NCBI RefSeq assembly: GCF_021155765.1
Contig: NC_060107.1
Location: 10,340,501-10,404,500 of the forward strand
DNA: 64,000 nt
Direction: 5' to 3'
From: Diprion similis
Lineage: Eukaryota > Arthropoda > Insecta > Hymenoptera > Diprionidae
How positions within the stretch are numbered: position 1 is the stretch's first letter; each line of letters opens with the position of its first letter. Below, in pieces: positions 1-13,309 of the stretch. The position numbers were made by a program, and so were the translations under genes. The notes under the pieces were generated by a model. The model was given only the letters and a program-made list of their open reading frames with translations. It had not been told where the DNA came from and did no database searches.

Positions 1-370
1 TTCATGGATTTCAGATGATTTCCGAATGTTTGGAGCGATCTTCAATGACTTTCGTAATGAATAGAATCACAGGAAATCACAACGAATCACTGGAACTTGT
101 CTGACACTGGGAAATCATTAGGAATGAAGTGAAATGAATGATTCCAGTTCATTATAACATTGATTTCGAGCAATTTTTATTGATTTCTTACAACGTATCA
201 TATCATTTCCGCACATTTTCAGGGTTTCAAGCAATTGTTCATGGATTTCAGATGATTTCCGAATGTTGTCCTGTGCGATCTTCAATGACTTCCACAGGAA
301 ATCGTAACGAATCACTGGAACTTGCCTGACGCTGGGAAATCATTAGAAATGAAGTGAAATAAATGATTAC
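1..370. repeat. Tandem duplication, period about 237 bp, in AATCA/GATTTC-rich DNA
   Basis: The first 28 bases recur almost exactly from position 238, and similarity continues for about 130 bases (bases 8-137 against 243-370), through shared blocks such as GCGATCTTCAATGACTT, AACGAATCACTGGAACTTG and CTGGGAAATCATTAG. The copies differ by point changes and a small indel. DNA to about 760 continues in the same style, with many GGAAATCA / TGATTTCC words in both orientations, so this is probably the edge of a degenerate minisatellite or an old foldback repeat that starts outside the window. Open frames here are repeat artefacts. Confidence 0.8.
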
Positions 371-3300
371 AAATGAGTTTATTACCATTGATTTAGAGTG
401 ATTTCCTACATGATTCGTCACGTGATTTTCATTGATTGTCACATGTACTAACGGATCGCATTCAAAAATGATTTCCGAAATGGATAGAATCAGGGGAAAT
501 CATAAGAAATAACTGGTTATATCACCAGAACTTTGAGTAATCACTGAAAATCAATGGAAATTACTCGGTCAGCTGGAAATCAACGAAAACATTTGACGAC
601 TAGAAATCAGTAGAATTTTAGTGAATTGAAACCATTTCGTACCGGAAGACTTGAACAACGATTTTCATCATTTTCAACGTTGCCGATCGATTTCAAGTGA
701 TTCAAAATGATTTCCAATGACTTCAGTTATCTCGCAATCAAAGATCCCTCATTGCTTTAAATTTCAGTTATTTAAAGTTCCGTTGATTTACAATCTGACT
801 TCCAAGTGGTAAGTTTATAACTTCCTTGAACGAATGGCCTCTCAGCTAAACTCCATCCAAAGTAAGTACGCCGAAACCTGAAACGCAGCAAGAACGAGAC
901 GCGCCCACGACGAAATTCCCGTGAGCCTTATGGTTATTCCCATAATCCATTTCTACGAATATGGTGCATACATTATGCGCTGCGATATCGGCGCTCGGAG
1001 ATGTACACTATAGATGAAATCCCCGAGATTACATTCAATTATTCAAAAATACAGTATCAGATTCAATCACATCGAATATCTATAATCTAAGCAATAGAAA
1101 ATACATTTTTAACGGGCTAGAAATGCCCACGAGGCTGAACAACTTTTATCCAAACGCGTTCCTGAGGGTCGAATTTCTACATCAGACGCTTTGAAAAATT
1201 GCTAAAGAATATAGTTTCTTTGACAAAAGTGTAGAAGAAATAAATATTCCAGCAAATTGGAAACATTTTCAGAACACAATTGGTCACCACTTGATTTCGG
1301 AAATGAGAATTTGAATGCGTAATTCTGTGTCTTAAAAAAATGAAAAAATTGTCCACGTTTCAGAAAAAAATTAAATAATAGTGATTTTGCGTAAAAACTA
1401 TTCAGAGGTTTGGATTTTAGAATTATGATGTAATTTGGCGTCACATATGTGAAAATAAAAATGTAAAAGAAATATCGAGGAATTTGGTGAACACTTGAAC
1501 ATTTATTTAGTAACATGATATTAAGAGTTCGCGGAGTTATATATATAACTGAATATTATTTGATAATATTTTATATGATTCCGTAATTTTTAGCGTTACC
1601 AATCGAGTTACGTGTGATTCGCCCTCCGAATTCTCAGGATACTTTTGAGCCTCACCTCCACCAATTTAATTTGACAATAAAAACAGTATATATCAAGTAA
1701 AATAACTTAAAATTAAACAAAACAATTTTCATCTATCCGTATCATTATAATCATGGCAACGATTTTTTAAATGATCAAACTCGTTCCATTTTTCCCTGAT
1801 TTTAAGTGATTTCTCGATAACATCTACTACAAGCTAAAATTAAATTGATGTTAGTGAGGCGTAAAAGCGTCCCGTTAATTCGGAGAATGACCCATACATA
1901 CGATACATTGTACACTGTATAGAATCGATTTACGTATATTATTTAAAACCGGTTTCAACGAGTAAATTATTTCTAATTCTCATTAAGCGAAAAAACGGTA
2001 TGAGGATATCAGAAAAGCTGATTAAGGTGTAATTCTTTGTTTAGGAGTAAAAAACTCGATGCATGACAACTGTGTACGTATAGATATACGTATTCGATAG
2101 TAATAGAAGTATGAAAAGTGCTCTGACAAAATCCTCCCCAAACCACGTGCTTGGTAATTGAAACCAAATGTATTTCACGCGTTGAGGAATCTAAGAGATG
2201 CATGGCATTAGCAGTGATTATTATTATCATAAGTATTGCATAAAAGTAATAATAATATGATATTTTGTATAGCTTCAAGTTTTGAAAGCACGTAATATTT
2301 ATATAAATATGTATAGGAGTCTATTAAAGAATAGTTTTCTTATGTTGGACACGAGAAAAATCGCCGGATTTATTCTCCGCCTAATATCCATCGTAGAAGA
2401 CAAGACATCGTTATGTATATTGTATATAATACTTACACGGAAACAAAATTTCTATGCAACGACTGCAAACACATCTCCAAGTACCCATAATCTGCAGGGT
2501 ATGTTTCGGGAAATTCGCACACTAAAATCCCTCCCCTTCCTCTTAAGACTTTCCAGTTTCTCAAGTTTGTAGCAGCCCTGATTGGAATTAATTTTTCAAC
2601 ACTAGGCTGCGGTTGCTATTTTTTTTTTTACATCACATTCCAGTATAAATAATTTTTCAAATCTGAACTTTGATATGTGACGTGACGCACGGTAGAAATC
2701 CGTACTATTATAATATTTTTCTCTAAAAAAAAAAAAAAAAAAAATTCTGTGGGAATTTATTTATAACCCGCAATTGATATTTTAATCTGAAACAAGTCTG
2801 ATAGCGAAAGTGTATATTTTTTACATCAAGAGTCAATGATTGTAATGACATATTATACGACGTTGTAAATGAATGAAATCGTATTTGTACATATCGGTAA
2901 AATAAAAAAAAACAAAAGAAAAAAAACTGTAACAAATCCTACGACTATATAATAATAATAAGATTAATTTTTACACGTTTAGGTATATTGTATTATGTTG
3001 TATATGTATTATGTATGTAATATTTAAGTTTAGAAAACGAATAGTGTCCTGCTCCGGAAATAAAATAAGAGAAGAAAAAAAGCAACGTTGGTTCGTTAAA
3101 CATTTATTGAAAGTGATATTTGAATATACAGTTTGTACATACATACATTTGCAATGCGGGTCGAACCACATGCCATAAAGATCTTGAAAACTTGTTTTGA
3201 AGAGTGCTCGACTACTATAATATTATGTATCCCACCTGGCGCATGACACGGTTCATTGTGTGTTCATAAATAATTCATTTACGAACATTCCATGTATTGT

Positions 3301-4889
3301 ACAAAGGATAGACGATCGCGACTATAAAAAATATGTGATTTAATTATGTACATAACATATGTATAATAGATTAGTAGTAGGCAGCAGGTAGAAAGTATCA
3401 TCTTATCAGCGTACATACATAATATATCCTATGTAAAATACGAGATCTATGCAAACTATTATTAAATCATACACGCTATACTTGCGGCGTGTATGTACAT
3501 ACACTGGACATGCACAAAAAGTCACGTTGCGCGTTAACGGAAATTCACCAACGAAGATTAAATATAGTCTCCGACTTTTTTTAACTTCATACTGTATGAG
3601 ACGATAAACGTAATGGTTGTGCACTAAATCTAAAAACTATTTCTTTTCGACAAACTGATTAACTGATAATGAGAAAATAATTTCGTTTGAATAATTTTGC
3701 TATCTTAAATTTATATAACGATCAAGATTGTACTGATATTTTATCGTATCGTGGACATACGTATGAGGTGTGTATATAATTGAACTTAATTTCCTCTCAA
3801 GTAAATGAAATTTAAGATGTACATAATTTATTTGATATGATTCTGATCTACTTACCTAATTCACAATAACTCACTGGCGGAAAACCCGCCAGATTTTAAA
3901 TTTGTTTTTGATTATTTAAACTAAGTATTGACGTGTTTCGCTCGGATGTTATATCGTAATATATGCATGACCCATGACACACTGTGTAAGGAGAAAATTG
4001 AACGAAAGTCAAAGGATAATGGAAAATTTTTTAATATATTTATTTGTATCATCAGAAACTGACAAAAGAGAATATGAAACGAAGTGGGACAATAATAATA
4101 AAAGTACTAATAATAATAAATAATAATGATAATAGTAATAATAATAAAACCGTCACGGTCAACACCCACACGATCTACAGGTAATTAAAGCGAACGAACT
4201 TTCATGATTTCCCGTTATTAATAACTATAAATGTAATTTATTTCGTACAGCTCGTTGTTGAATACAGATGCAGTTCGACCTCTGGTAGCGCAAATGAAAA
4301 TATAAGTAAAAATCGTAAGACAACTTTCTCTAAATAGGATGGACACAAACGAGATGTACACTAAATACAAATGATTATAATGGTAAGGAGTCAAGAATAG
4401 GACAAACTTTGAGTCGCTAATATAATATAACCATAAGAAACACAGAGTGGTATTATACAAAGTGAAATTCATTCGAGATGATTGAAACCAAAGCTGTGTT
4501 AAAGCGATCGAAGATATTATATTCTATAGAAACGGATGTGTAACGTCAAAATGTACCCGCCCTTTGAAGATACAAATTTCGCTTCATCGTTTAACGTACA
4601 GGTACAAGAATTTTTTCATATTAATCTCATAGATTCACAATAACAATGGGATTGAGAGAACCGTTTATACTTTCGACGATCGTGTTGGACCAATTTTAAT
4701 GTTGAAATTTTTTGTACATTACACGGAGGGATAAAGGCCAATTGTCGATAATAAATTATTTTTGAAAAACAGCATGCCGATAGTAATAAACTACATACCA
4801 TGTCACACACACGCATACACACACACACCATGAAATAGGTATTACAGGCTTACTTATTTCACAAATATTTACAGTTATACATACATATA

Positions 4890-4931
<42 letters not shown>

Positions 4932-5790
4932 AACCAAAGACGCTAAGAAGAAAGTCCTTCTCTCTTTGGGTGGCGTGCAAGCAATAACAATTGCCGGAGC
5001 TCTCATGCTCACTGCCTGTATGTAATTTGTACATGATAACGGCGCGATTGAAAAAATACAGATCTAATGTACAAGTTTCAGGATGAACAACATTGAAGAT
5101 TAAAATATGTACATTACATTTCAGCCGGAAGAACAAAAAAATGTCGAGAGCTTAACTGCGATTTATGGTAAACGCCGATCAATAATTTGACGCTGCTACA
5201 AACTTTGACAATCAAGAAACCGAAAACAAATAGAGAATCGGTGAATACTAAGGAAAAGTGGCAAGTTCGTAGGCTCAAAGGTCAGATAATGCAAATAAAA
5301 TCTCCTGAATTAGGCTATTTACTGCCAGATCCACAAACACGCAATAAATATAAACAATCACTAACATAACAATTGTGAGATTATGAAACATGGTGACGTT
5401 CGGGGAGTTTACAAAGTTGTAATGATAGATGATTAGAAAACAAATATTTTTATTGGCATTATTTTTCATTTTTTTTTTTTTTTTAGTAACAACTCATCAC
5501 CGTTCAAAGAACTTTCCAAACCAGCATCATCAATACATGAAGGTATTTTGTCGATTTATTAAATTGAATTGATCGCATCGTTGTGATAGGCATATTATTA
5601 TACATAGTCCGTTCAAATAAATCCTTTCAAGTCTAACATCAGGAAAAAAGTAAATAATAATAGTAAAAATGTATATGAATGACAAAACTTGGATGTAAAC
5701 ACTTTCAAGTATGAGACAAGTTTTTAGATGGTGATCTATATATATATATAACAAATGCAAAATACGATTAAACTACGAAACTGTGATTCT
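371..5790. other. Gene-poor stretch left of USP47
   Basis: I see no supported coding exon. The open frames are short, lack conserved motifs and run through AT-rich simple sequence. Contents include degenerate GATTTC-type repeats to about 760, poly-A/poly-T runs (for example near 2726-2744 and 5470-5484), AAT/TAA-rich sequence near 4090-4150 and a (TA)n tract at 4895-4927. The right part could hold an extended 3' UTR of USP47, because the gene is transcribed leftwards into it. Confidence 0.6.
4895..4927. repeat. (TA)n microsatellite
   Basis: About 33 bases of uninterrupted TA dinucleotide. Confidence 0.95.
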
Positions 5791-5797
5791 TGCGACT

Positions 5798-5803
5798 TTT
5801 ATT
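5798..5803 (-). terminator. Candidate polyadenylation signal of USP47
   Basis: The minus strand reads AATAAA here, about 205 nt downstream of the USP47 stop codon. It is the first canonical signal after the stop. Further TTTATT words lie downstream, so alternative 3' ends are possible. Confidence 0.5.
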
Positions 5804-6009
5804 GTACACATAGAACCACAATTTCGTACTAGAAGTTGCGATATTATCGAGTTTTTTCCTTGATATTACTCAGATCTCTTAGGTACTGAACGGACTCTTG
5901 ATATCGTGCTAAAACTGGGCACCAAAAATAAGTAAATCTGTTCAAACACGTTAGTTGAATCCTAGCTTACTGCAGTAGCGTATAATCAACACCGAATGCA
6001 GTTCGGGGA

Positions 6010-9000
6010 TCATTTGGTGTCCAAATATATTTTTAGCGCCCGCTCTCGTCGCGGGCTATAACTTGACGTCGACGAGAGTGACGTCAGACGCGAACTTTCT
6101 TTGCTTGCTATCTCTTTAAGCTCTTCGGCACTCAACTGCTTAGGTTCTTCTCTGCTATCCCTGTAAAACATTACCATTTTAGAAGGTCTAAACGTTGATT
6201 CGTGGATGCATCTACATTACATAAAACTCTCTTTGTCAAATAGACAGCTTTTTCCAATAGCCAGTTCAATATTTTTATGTCTTGCGATGTAGTGTTACAC
6301 TTGAATAAAAAAAATACCGATATTTTTTCATCATAAATTATTTAAAAATGAAAAAGTTGACAGACCAACAAAACGAGTCTTTGAACTTTTCGATGTAATT
6401 TTTTTTTATGTCAAACGACTATGTAAATGTTCGAAAATTTTAGATTCTTTTGATATTGCAGATTTTCGAGATATTTTAAAAAGGCTAGAGGAAAATGAGC
6501 AAAGGCCACTGCAGGATATATTCGTGATTTTATATCGGTTCATGAGATGTCTTTAACCGTAAGTGAAGTAAAATTCCATCTTCAGCTGAGTTCTAAAAAC
6601 TAATAATTCAGCCTGCGAAAATGATTCGTAACTATGTAACATACCTGAGTGATAAGTGAAATCGAATGAGACTTACTTTCATTTGTAGGAAATTTGAAAT
6701 AACGGAATAAAACGTGGGTTACTTGCCACGCGAAAACTCATATTGACTTTATAAAGATCTTTCCAATAAAAAATTCTTAAGATCAACAAACCTAAAATAG
6801 ACAACTGAGCCGTCTTCAAGATTAAGTGGCAAGGCATCTATAGTTGTTGCTTGGTGATTCCAATTTAGTTCACTTTGGACCTGAAGTATAGATATATCGC
6901 AGGGAAATGCGTTTCTACCCTTGGCTACCTCTACGTACTGCGGCGGTATATCTGATATCGAGGATAACTAAAACATAGTGGGTAATATATTTCGGTAGGA
7001 ACCATTGGCATTTGTAACAAAAATGCAGAAATTAATCATCAACTAATAATTCCTATTTTGTCTCACCTTTTCTTTCAGTTCTTCAATGGACTTTCCATTC
7101 ATTGTGATTTCTTCGAATGGAGTTAGTTGCATTTGAGAAGGTGACCACTTCTTCACAAACAGAACAACCTGGTTGTAATCTTTGACTGTCTCCTTGTCAG
7201 GTAGTTCTTGTACGAATAATTCGCATTGTGTATATAAACGTAATACTTCGAACTTCTCTTCGTCTAAACATACTTTGGAAGCTGTCTTGTAATTTTTCCT
7301 CCTCAAACGACACTTTTCGTATGGTATGTCAATATTGTACTTTCTCTTTATTTCGGCTAGAATTTCCTTCTTTGCCTGACCAACTGTCATTTCATTAGAT
7401 ACTATCCAGTCGCACAAAAATTTAAAAGGCTAAAAAATAAAACAAGCGTTAAACAATGTTTCGACAAGATGCGTACTTTTCGTTTTTTTTTTCGATAATG
7501 TGAAAATTTAAGGAAAAAAACAACCAAAAACAAGTCCTAAATCATTAAGTTACAGAAACAAACCTCAGTGGAATGAATAAGTAGCTGGAACAGCTTCACT
7601 TTGAACTCTCCGCTGCGTAAAGCACGTCCTAATTTCACACTGAGTCTCTCGCCATCTTGATAACAACATAATTGTTCGGTTAGTCTACTGCACTCTGTTT
7701 CCCCGGAGTCCGACGAGTGCCGGAAGACTTTGAAATACTCTACTGGAACTCCTACGAGCGGCTCGAGGTCCTTCTTCAGGGTGCTCAATTGCATTCTCTT
7801 ATCCACCAGCACTTTAAGTACTGTGAGGAAAATGTGTGTCAAGCTTATTAAATCAGGTACATTAATAGCCTTATTCGTTGTTTGCAATGTCTAAATGTCA
7901 GAGAAATTTCTTTATTCGAACAGTATCAAAGTTCGACCGTGTTTTACAGTAGAAATGTAATACCTACATTTTTGCGAATCTTCTGAGTGAGGAACGGCTT
8001 TGAAATAGTAATCAGAGTCATCATCAATATCCCAATTTTCCATACGGGTCGTTTTAAGTGGAGCGTATTCAAAAACTATTCCTGAATTGGGGAATTGAGG
8101 TTCTACGCAATTAGTATAGTCGGGAACATCCCCCATTAACGTTCGTTCACTATCACTCAGACTGCTATCTTCGCTGTTGCTCTGCTCGGGTGTATTCCAT
8201 TCTTCGCCCTCTCCAAGCTGCGCAGTGGTATTAGTCTTCACAGGTGTTTCCTCGGTTCCGCAATTGGGTTTGGTTTGTTCGTTGTTCTTTGTCATCATCG
8301 TCTTCATCATTTCACCAAGAGATGGTTTTGTCGGACCATTCGTTATCGATTTTTCTTGGCCCTTGCGAGTCTCCTCGAGGGATGGAATATTCAAATCGTC
8401 TAGTGTTTCTAAAAGAAATATTTATTCATAAAACAATGGCGACTCCATTCTTCCGCGAAAAGCACAATAAAGATGGTTGATCTTAGCTTACCTTTGCTTG
8501 TGTCAGGTAGCAATACACGAAGGGAGATGATGTACTCAAAATTTTCAATAATCTTTTGGAGTTTAGATTCGTGGAAAGGTTTAGTTTCGTCTGTGTCCAA
8601 AGCAGTGGCGACGAAAATTTTATTCGGTCCGTAAAATCCCTCAGATTGAAGCATATTGTCATCTTTATCCAGCAGCCTGCTATCTGAGGGATATTTCTGT
8701 AGGACCAATTTAATCTGCTTGGCATCCAATTTTAGCAGTTTTGACAACTCGAGTTTGTATTCTCTGACGGTTTGCGTTAATAAACCTCGCACACTTATCG
8801 GACCGTCAATAACTTCTTCTTTATTGATATCAACAACAAATACTTTTGTTGCAACACCTGGAATAGAAAAAAATGTCATAAAATATTTAAGTTGAAAAAA
8901 TGTAGTAGAAATACAAGTTAAATATTTGATACATCGTGTCATTCTTTTATTTATCTTAATGGCAAAACTCACCCCCAGGCAAATAAGTCTCAAACTGTTC

Positions 9001-12000
9001 GTCCTCCCGACGTATTTGAAGCAGAAGATCGAAACGGCTGTTATTACGCCAAATGTCACCAATCGGTTCCATCAACTCGGATCCTTCCCAGCTTCGTTCA
9101 ATCAAATCCTCGTTATGATCGTAACTAACTAATCGACATTGATCTAGCTTAACTATTCCTTCTAGACCAAGTCTTCTGTGAGCCACCTCTGTCGTTTCTA
9201 GTAGTGTTTCATCTTGCAATAGGTAAAGTTTTGCATCTGTGAGCCTGCCGTCTTCCGGGTGATGACAATATACCTTAAGCTTGCACATAGACATCTGTTT
9301 TTCTCTGTTCTTTCTGTCGTTTTCTTCACTTTCTTTCATTTTCATCAAAAGATCCTGATCGAAATTTTGTAAATAAAAAAATATCAAGTACGTGATAATA
9401 TTCCGCCAATAGCTAAAAATCCATTAGATTCGCAACATACCTGTATGTGTTTGGGAAAGTTTGCCGCCTGCATCGGCAACGTATTACGAGACGGATCTAT
9501 TTGTCTATACATAAGCATATAAGCATTTGTACTGCTGCTGTATGCTCCACTATAGTAAGCTCGAGTAGGCCCACCACCATATGTCTTCTGAATATCGTCA
9601 TAAGTTATCTGCAAATAAATTAATCCACGTATTTTATTAAGAAGTTATGTACGAGTAGATGGCTTAAAAGCTCGGTAGGCTCTTGGACATTATATCTCGA
9701 CAAATAATTATGCAGTTCGATTTGGGACTGTTTTTTTTTTTTAAACTATGTAGATCAAGCTTCACTTAAATGTTTTTTTTATTAGAGTCAATTAATAGGC
9801 AGCAATGTTCTTGAGAATACTACAACCAGTTCACTTGGTCATATGTTCTACCGTGCCCACAGTACCTCCAAAACGGCTCAACTGGAAATCAATCGTTTGG
9901 GCCGTTTTAGAGATATCGTGAGCACCACAAAAAATTTCACCAAGTGGACCGGTTAACATTATTATCAATAAAAATACTTCCTATTAACTGAGTCTAATGA
10001 AGGAAATATATAAATGAAGTTTGATCAACATACTCTTGAAGAAAACAAAGCCATGTCGAATTGGATGTTTGGTTGTTGAGATCTTAGATTCAAAAATTCA
10101 CCTACTTATTCAACCTTCCACTCATATATGCTCTTTTAAACAAATTTAACGACACTACATCAAAATTAATGTGACCAGTAAAAATATTCGATAAAACGAA
10201 TAAAACTTGCCGAACGTACATCCATTGATAACATTTTTATTTTGCCACTATGCTAGTCAAGATAATTTTCGTAATCAAACGAAACTCTTACCCTGGTGAC
10301 ACTCTGATCATTAAAACAGAACCATTCTTGAGTAATGAGATCCTTGATATACGCGTAGTAGTGACCCCCGCTTGCACTCCCACTGTGAATCATGATTGAG
10401 AATAGTTCGTACTGATATGGACCTTTATCAATTGCACGATTTCCGAAGTTCTTTTCATTTTGATGATTGTGATTACTGCAACTTGAGGTTGAGGGCCCGT
10501 TGCTAATATCGATACCTGTCAACGTAAGAAGCTGCATATTATATCTCAAACTGAATGAATTGACATTTCAAAAAACAATTTAGGCAAAAATAATCTACTT
10601 TTCCTAGTGAAGGAAAGAAAAAATGTATGATTTCATTCACACCTTCATCATCATCTTGATCGTGATTTGTAGATTGATTAGTACTTGCACTGCTATTATC
10701 ACACGGGGGACATTCATCATCTAATGTTCCACTGTCTGTTGTTGAACTGTCATCACATTTTACTCCAACGCCAGCATCCTCTTCCCCACCTGGAGACTCT
10801 TGAGCGGTTGTTGATGCGACAAAGGAATTGAGATTTAATACATCGGGAAACGTTACCCTGTTACATAAATATGTAAGCATTAAATATTTTCATGATATGT
10901 GACAATCGGTATATCAAATAACTGCAGTTAAATAGAAATGAATTGAAAAAATCCAAAGCTTAAAACTTTCATCAATTCAAGTAAGACGAGACTTACTTAT
11001 CATTTAGCTTAATTCTGTGAAGAGTATTGTAATCAAAGTCAAATCGCTTCAAATGTAATGTAAGAAGGTAAGGAAATTTTGAAAATTTCAACCCCTTATG
11101 TGCATCACATTTTTTGTTACACTTTTCACAATGATACTGATTTGTTCCGTCCAAGGTTTCAGGTTGCACAAACGCTCGCAAGGCTTCCTCCTGTAGAAAG
11201 ATCACAAATATTTTGGTATAATGTGAACTGCTACCCAAATCAGTAATATTACACTAGAAAATCTTCAGTAATATGATTTTGTGCCATGAAATTGAAGCAT
11301 GCTCACCACGCTGTTGTAAGCGACATTGCTGCTGAATGGTCGAACAGGTAAAGGAATATCGAGAAAAGTATCCTCTCTAGACTTTTCAGTACTACATTCT
11401 AGGCACTTTACATAGTCGATCATCTTTCCTGTTGAATAATGATCACCTTGTTAGTGGTAAACATCATGCATAATTTCATTACAAAGGTATTCATTGACCA
11501 GAAAGTATACCTTCGTACAGCCTATTGATCAGGTCAGCCTGCTGTGTGTTTTTAAACTTCTGTTCCAGGGCATCGAACATCACTCGGCACAGCTCTTGTA
11601 TATCGTGCTGTTGCCATGCTTCCGTTGAGTCCCAACCAAAGCTTTTCGTTAAGGAAGTAGTCTCCACTGCAGGCTTTGTTGACGTCTACTCGACAGATGT
11701 AAATAATAGCATTAATCAGATTAGAAGTACATAATTGTCTTTCTATCTACGCATAATATTCTAGAATACCTATTTGCATTCTTAATTTGTAATCTGATTA
11801 GCGAAATCTGACCTGTAAATTTAGAAATAATTTCTGCAGTTGATACGGAATACTTTTGGCCTCATCTTTCTCTGAACCATCAATGTATTCCCAGTTGTAC
11901 AAAGCATTCCTGAACTCTGGAGTCATGTAGAGGGCTTGCAAAAGGCTGTTCAAATAACATGTCATTGCCTGATTCACAAGACCGACGTAACCTACAACAT

Positions 12001-13306
12001 TACAGCTGTACAGTGAAGTGAATTATTACAGAAGAATCGTTCGATCAATGTTTGATCATTTCAAAACACAAAAGAAACTGATAAATTAGGGTTCGAACCA
12101 GTTTTTGAGAAAGCAAAGGTGATCGATGCTAACATTGCACAGTTCGCATAACGGAAAAGAGTTATATATAGTGTATTGTACTGTTTATAAAGGATTGTGA
12201 TCGTTAGAGTAAAATTTGAGAAAAACGTTGCTGCCCAAGACAATTTTTCCAATCACATCATGTTGCATTTGTTACACGTGAATGAATAACTCAATAAAAT
12301 GTTAGCACCATGCTGCATAATCAACTTCATATATCTAAAATTGAGTATTGTGGCGGAACAGGCAGGTTGAAAGTGTGTCCCAAGTAAATGCACAGTCGAA
12401 ATTATCATAACAATACCTTGACCATTAATTTTCTCCCTTCTACGTCCTAGAAGAATGATCAAAATTCAAAATTACCGGTTGAAAAATAAATTACAATATA
12501 ATTGATATATAATATTCGTAGTCTCTCTACAGAGCTCAAAATCAACCGTTTTCTCTGTGTTGAAGCAGCGAAAAGTGAAAAGTCCGCTCTATTTGTCAAT
12601 AAAATTTAATCAGAATAATGATGATCAGCCGTATTTGTTGATAGAATAAAATGAGTTGAAGGTGAAAAAAATATTCCTTTGATTGCCTCGTTGCGTCGAA
12701 TTTTGTTTTTAAGTATCGCGAGGTGCATCAAACTTACTAGTCTCAGGCTTGATGACACTTTTGTGATTAAAAGTAAATTCCTGGATTGGCGACTGGAATG
12801 CTGGAGCTGGCCGGTTGTAATCTCCAGAAGATGGACTGAACAGCGAAGTTTTGATAGATGAAATAGTTTTGTTGGCCGATGCATCCTTTGGAGTTTCACG
12901 AGTGACGTCACTGACGACCAGTGTGTACATTGTCTCACTACTAAAATTCAATCCAATATCCATCAGGGTTTTATCCTTAACTTCGTTCAGCTCGACCTGT
13001 CAGCATAAAGAAAGAACATAAATTTACATACATTGGAGAAAAATCAGTTCACATTATTCAAAGTGGCTAGTTTAAAGTATAGAGAACACAGGTGAACATA
13101 AACCAACTGACCACTTCACCACGTGCACTTTGGAGCACCAGCTCGAAGCTGTCCAGATCGTAGGAGTAATGCTGAGCTACATGGTTGAAGACGTCCATAA
13201 CTGTCGTCGTCGGGCAAAGAGCAAGCTTAAACTTTGGCTGAGCATGTCGTGAAGTGCAATCACGAACTATGCAGTCCACACCACACTCTTCGACGGCACA
13301 CACCAT
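6010..13306 (-). CDS. USP47: Ubiquitin carboxyl-terminal hydrolase 47 (USP47), 16 coding exons, 1288 aa
   Basis: Cysteine deubiquitinase of the USP/UBP family. In animals USP47 removes ubiquitin from DNA polymerase beta and other substrates. Coding exons on the minus strand: 13306-13112, 12996-12738, 11991-11813, 11685-11511, 11428-11307, 11190-10997, 10857-10643, 10515-10292, 9608-9441, 9354-8973, 8857-8492, 8408-7968, 7820-7564, 7429-7067, 6967-6792, 6160-6010. They sum to 3867 nt and every junction stays in frame. The USP domain runs from about residue 152 to 560. The Cys box [16 protein letters not shown] puts the nucleophile at C163. Zinc-binding cysteine pairs are CLEC (278/281) and CEKC (331/334). 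The His box is [10 protein letters not shown] (H498), followed by WFCFNDQSV (N515/D516). The remaining C-terminal half carries the ubiquitin-like repeats typical of USP47 and ends KALKIYLD-like, as in vertebrates. The ATG lies 3 nt inside its exon, after a splice acceptor at 13310-13311, so a 5' UTR exon must lie upstream. The length is close to the 1287-1375 aa of vertebrate USP47. Exons 12738 and 11991 join to give S152, where vertebrates have Gly; this is not catalytic. Confidence 0.96.
9824..9954. repeat. Foldback MITE-like element in a USP47 intron
   Basis: An imperfect inverted repeat with arms of about 57 bp. The left arm begins AACCAGTTCACTTGGT; the right arm, reverse complemented, begins AACCGGTCCACTTGGT. 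Both arms end in AAAACGGC(T/C)C. It lies in the intron between USP47 coding exons 8 and 9 (9609-10291), well away from splice sites. Confidence 0.75.
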
Positions 13307-13309
13307 CGT

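Noticed and set aside
1-370. Direct repeats considered as a CRISPR array
   Set aside because: Two long diverged copies only, no short spacers, and a eukaryotic genome.
118-442. Open frames in both strands at the left edge
   Set aside because: They lie in the tandem duplication and carry only repeat-derived words; no motifs or splice context.
12061-12120. GGTTCGAACC resembling a tRNA B box
   Set aside because: No A box or cloverleaf can be drawn on either strand at the right distance.
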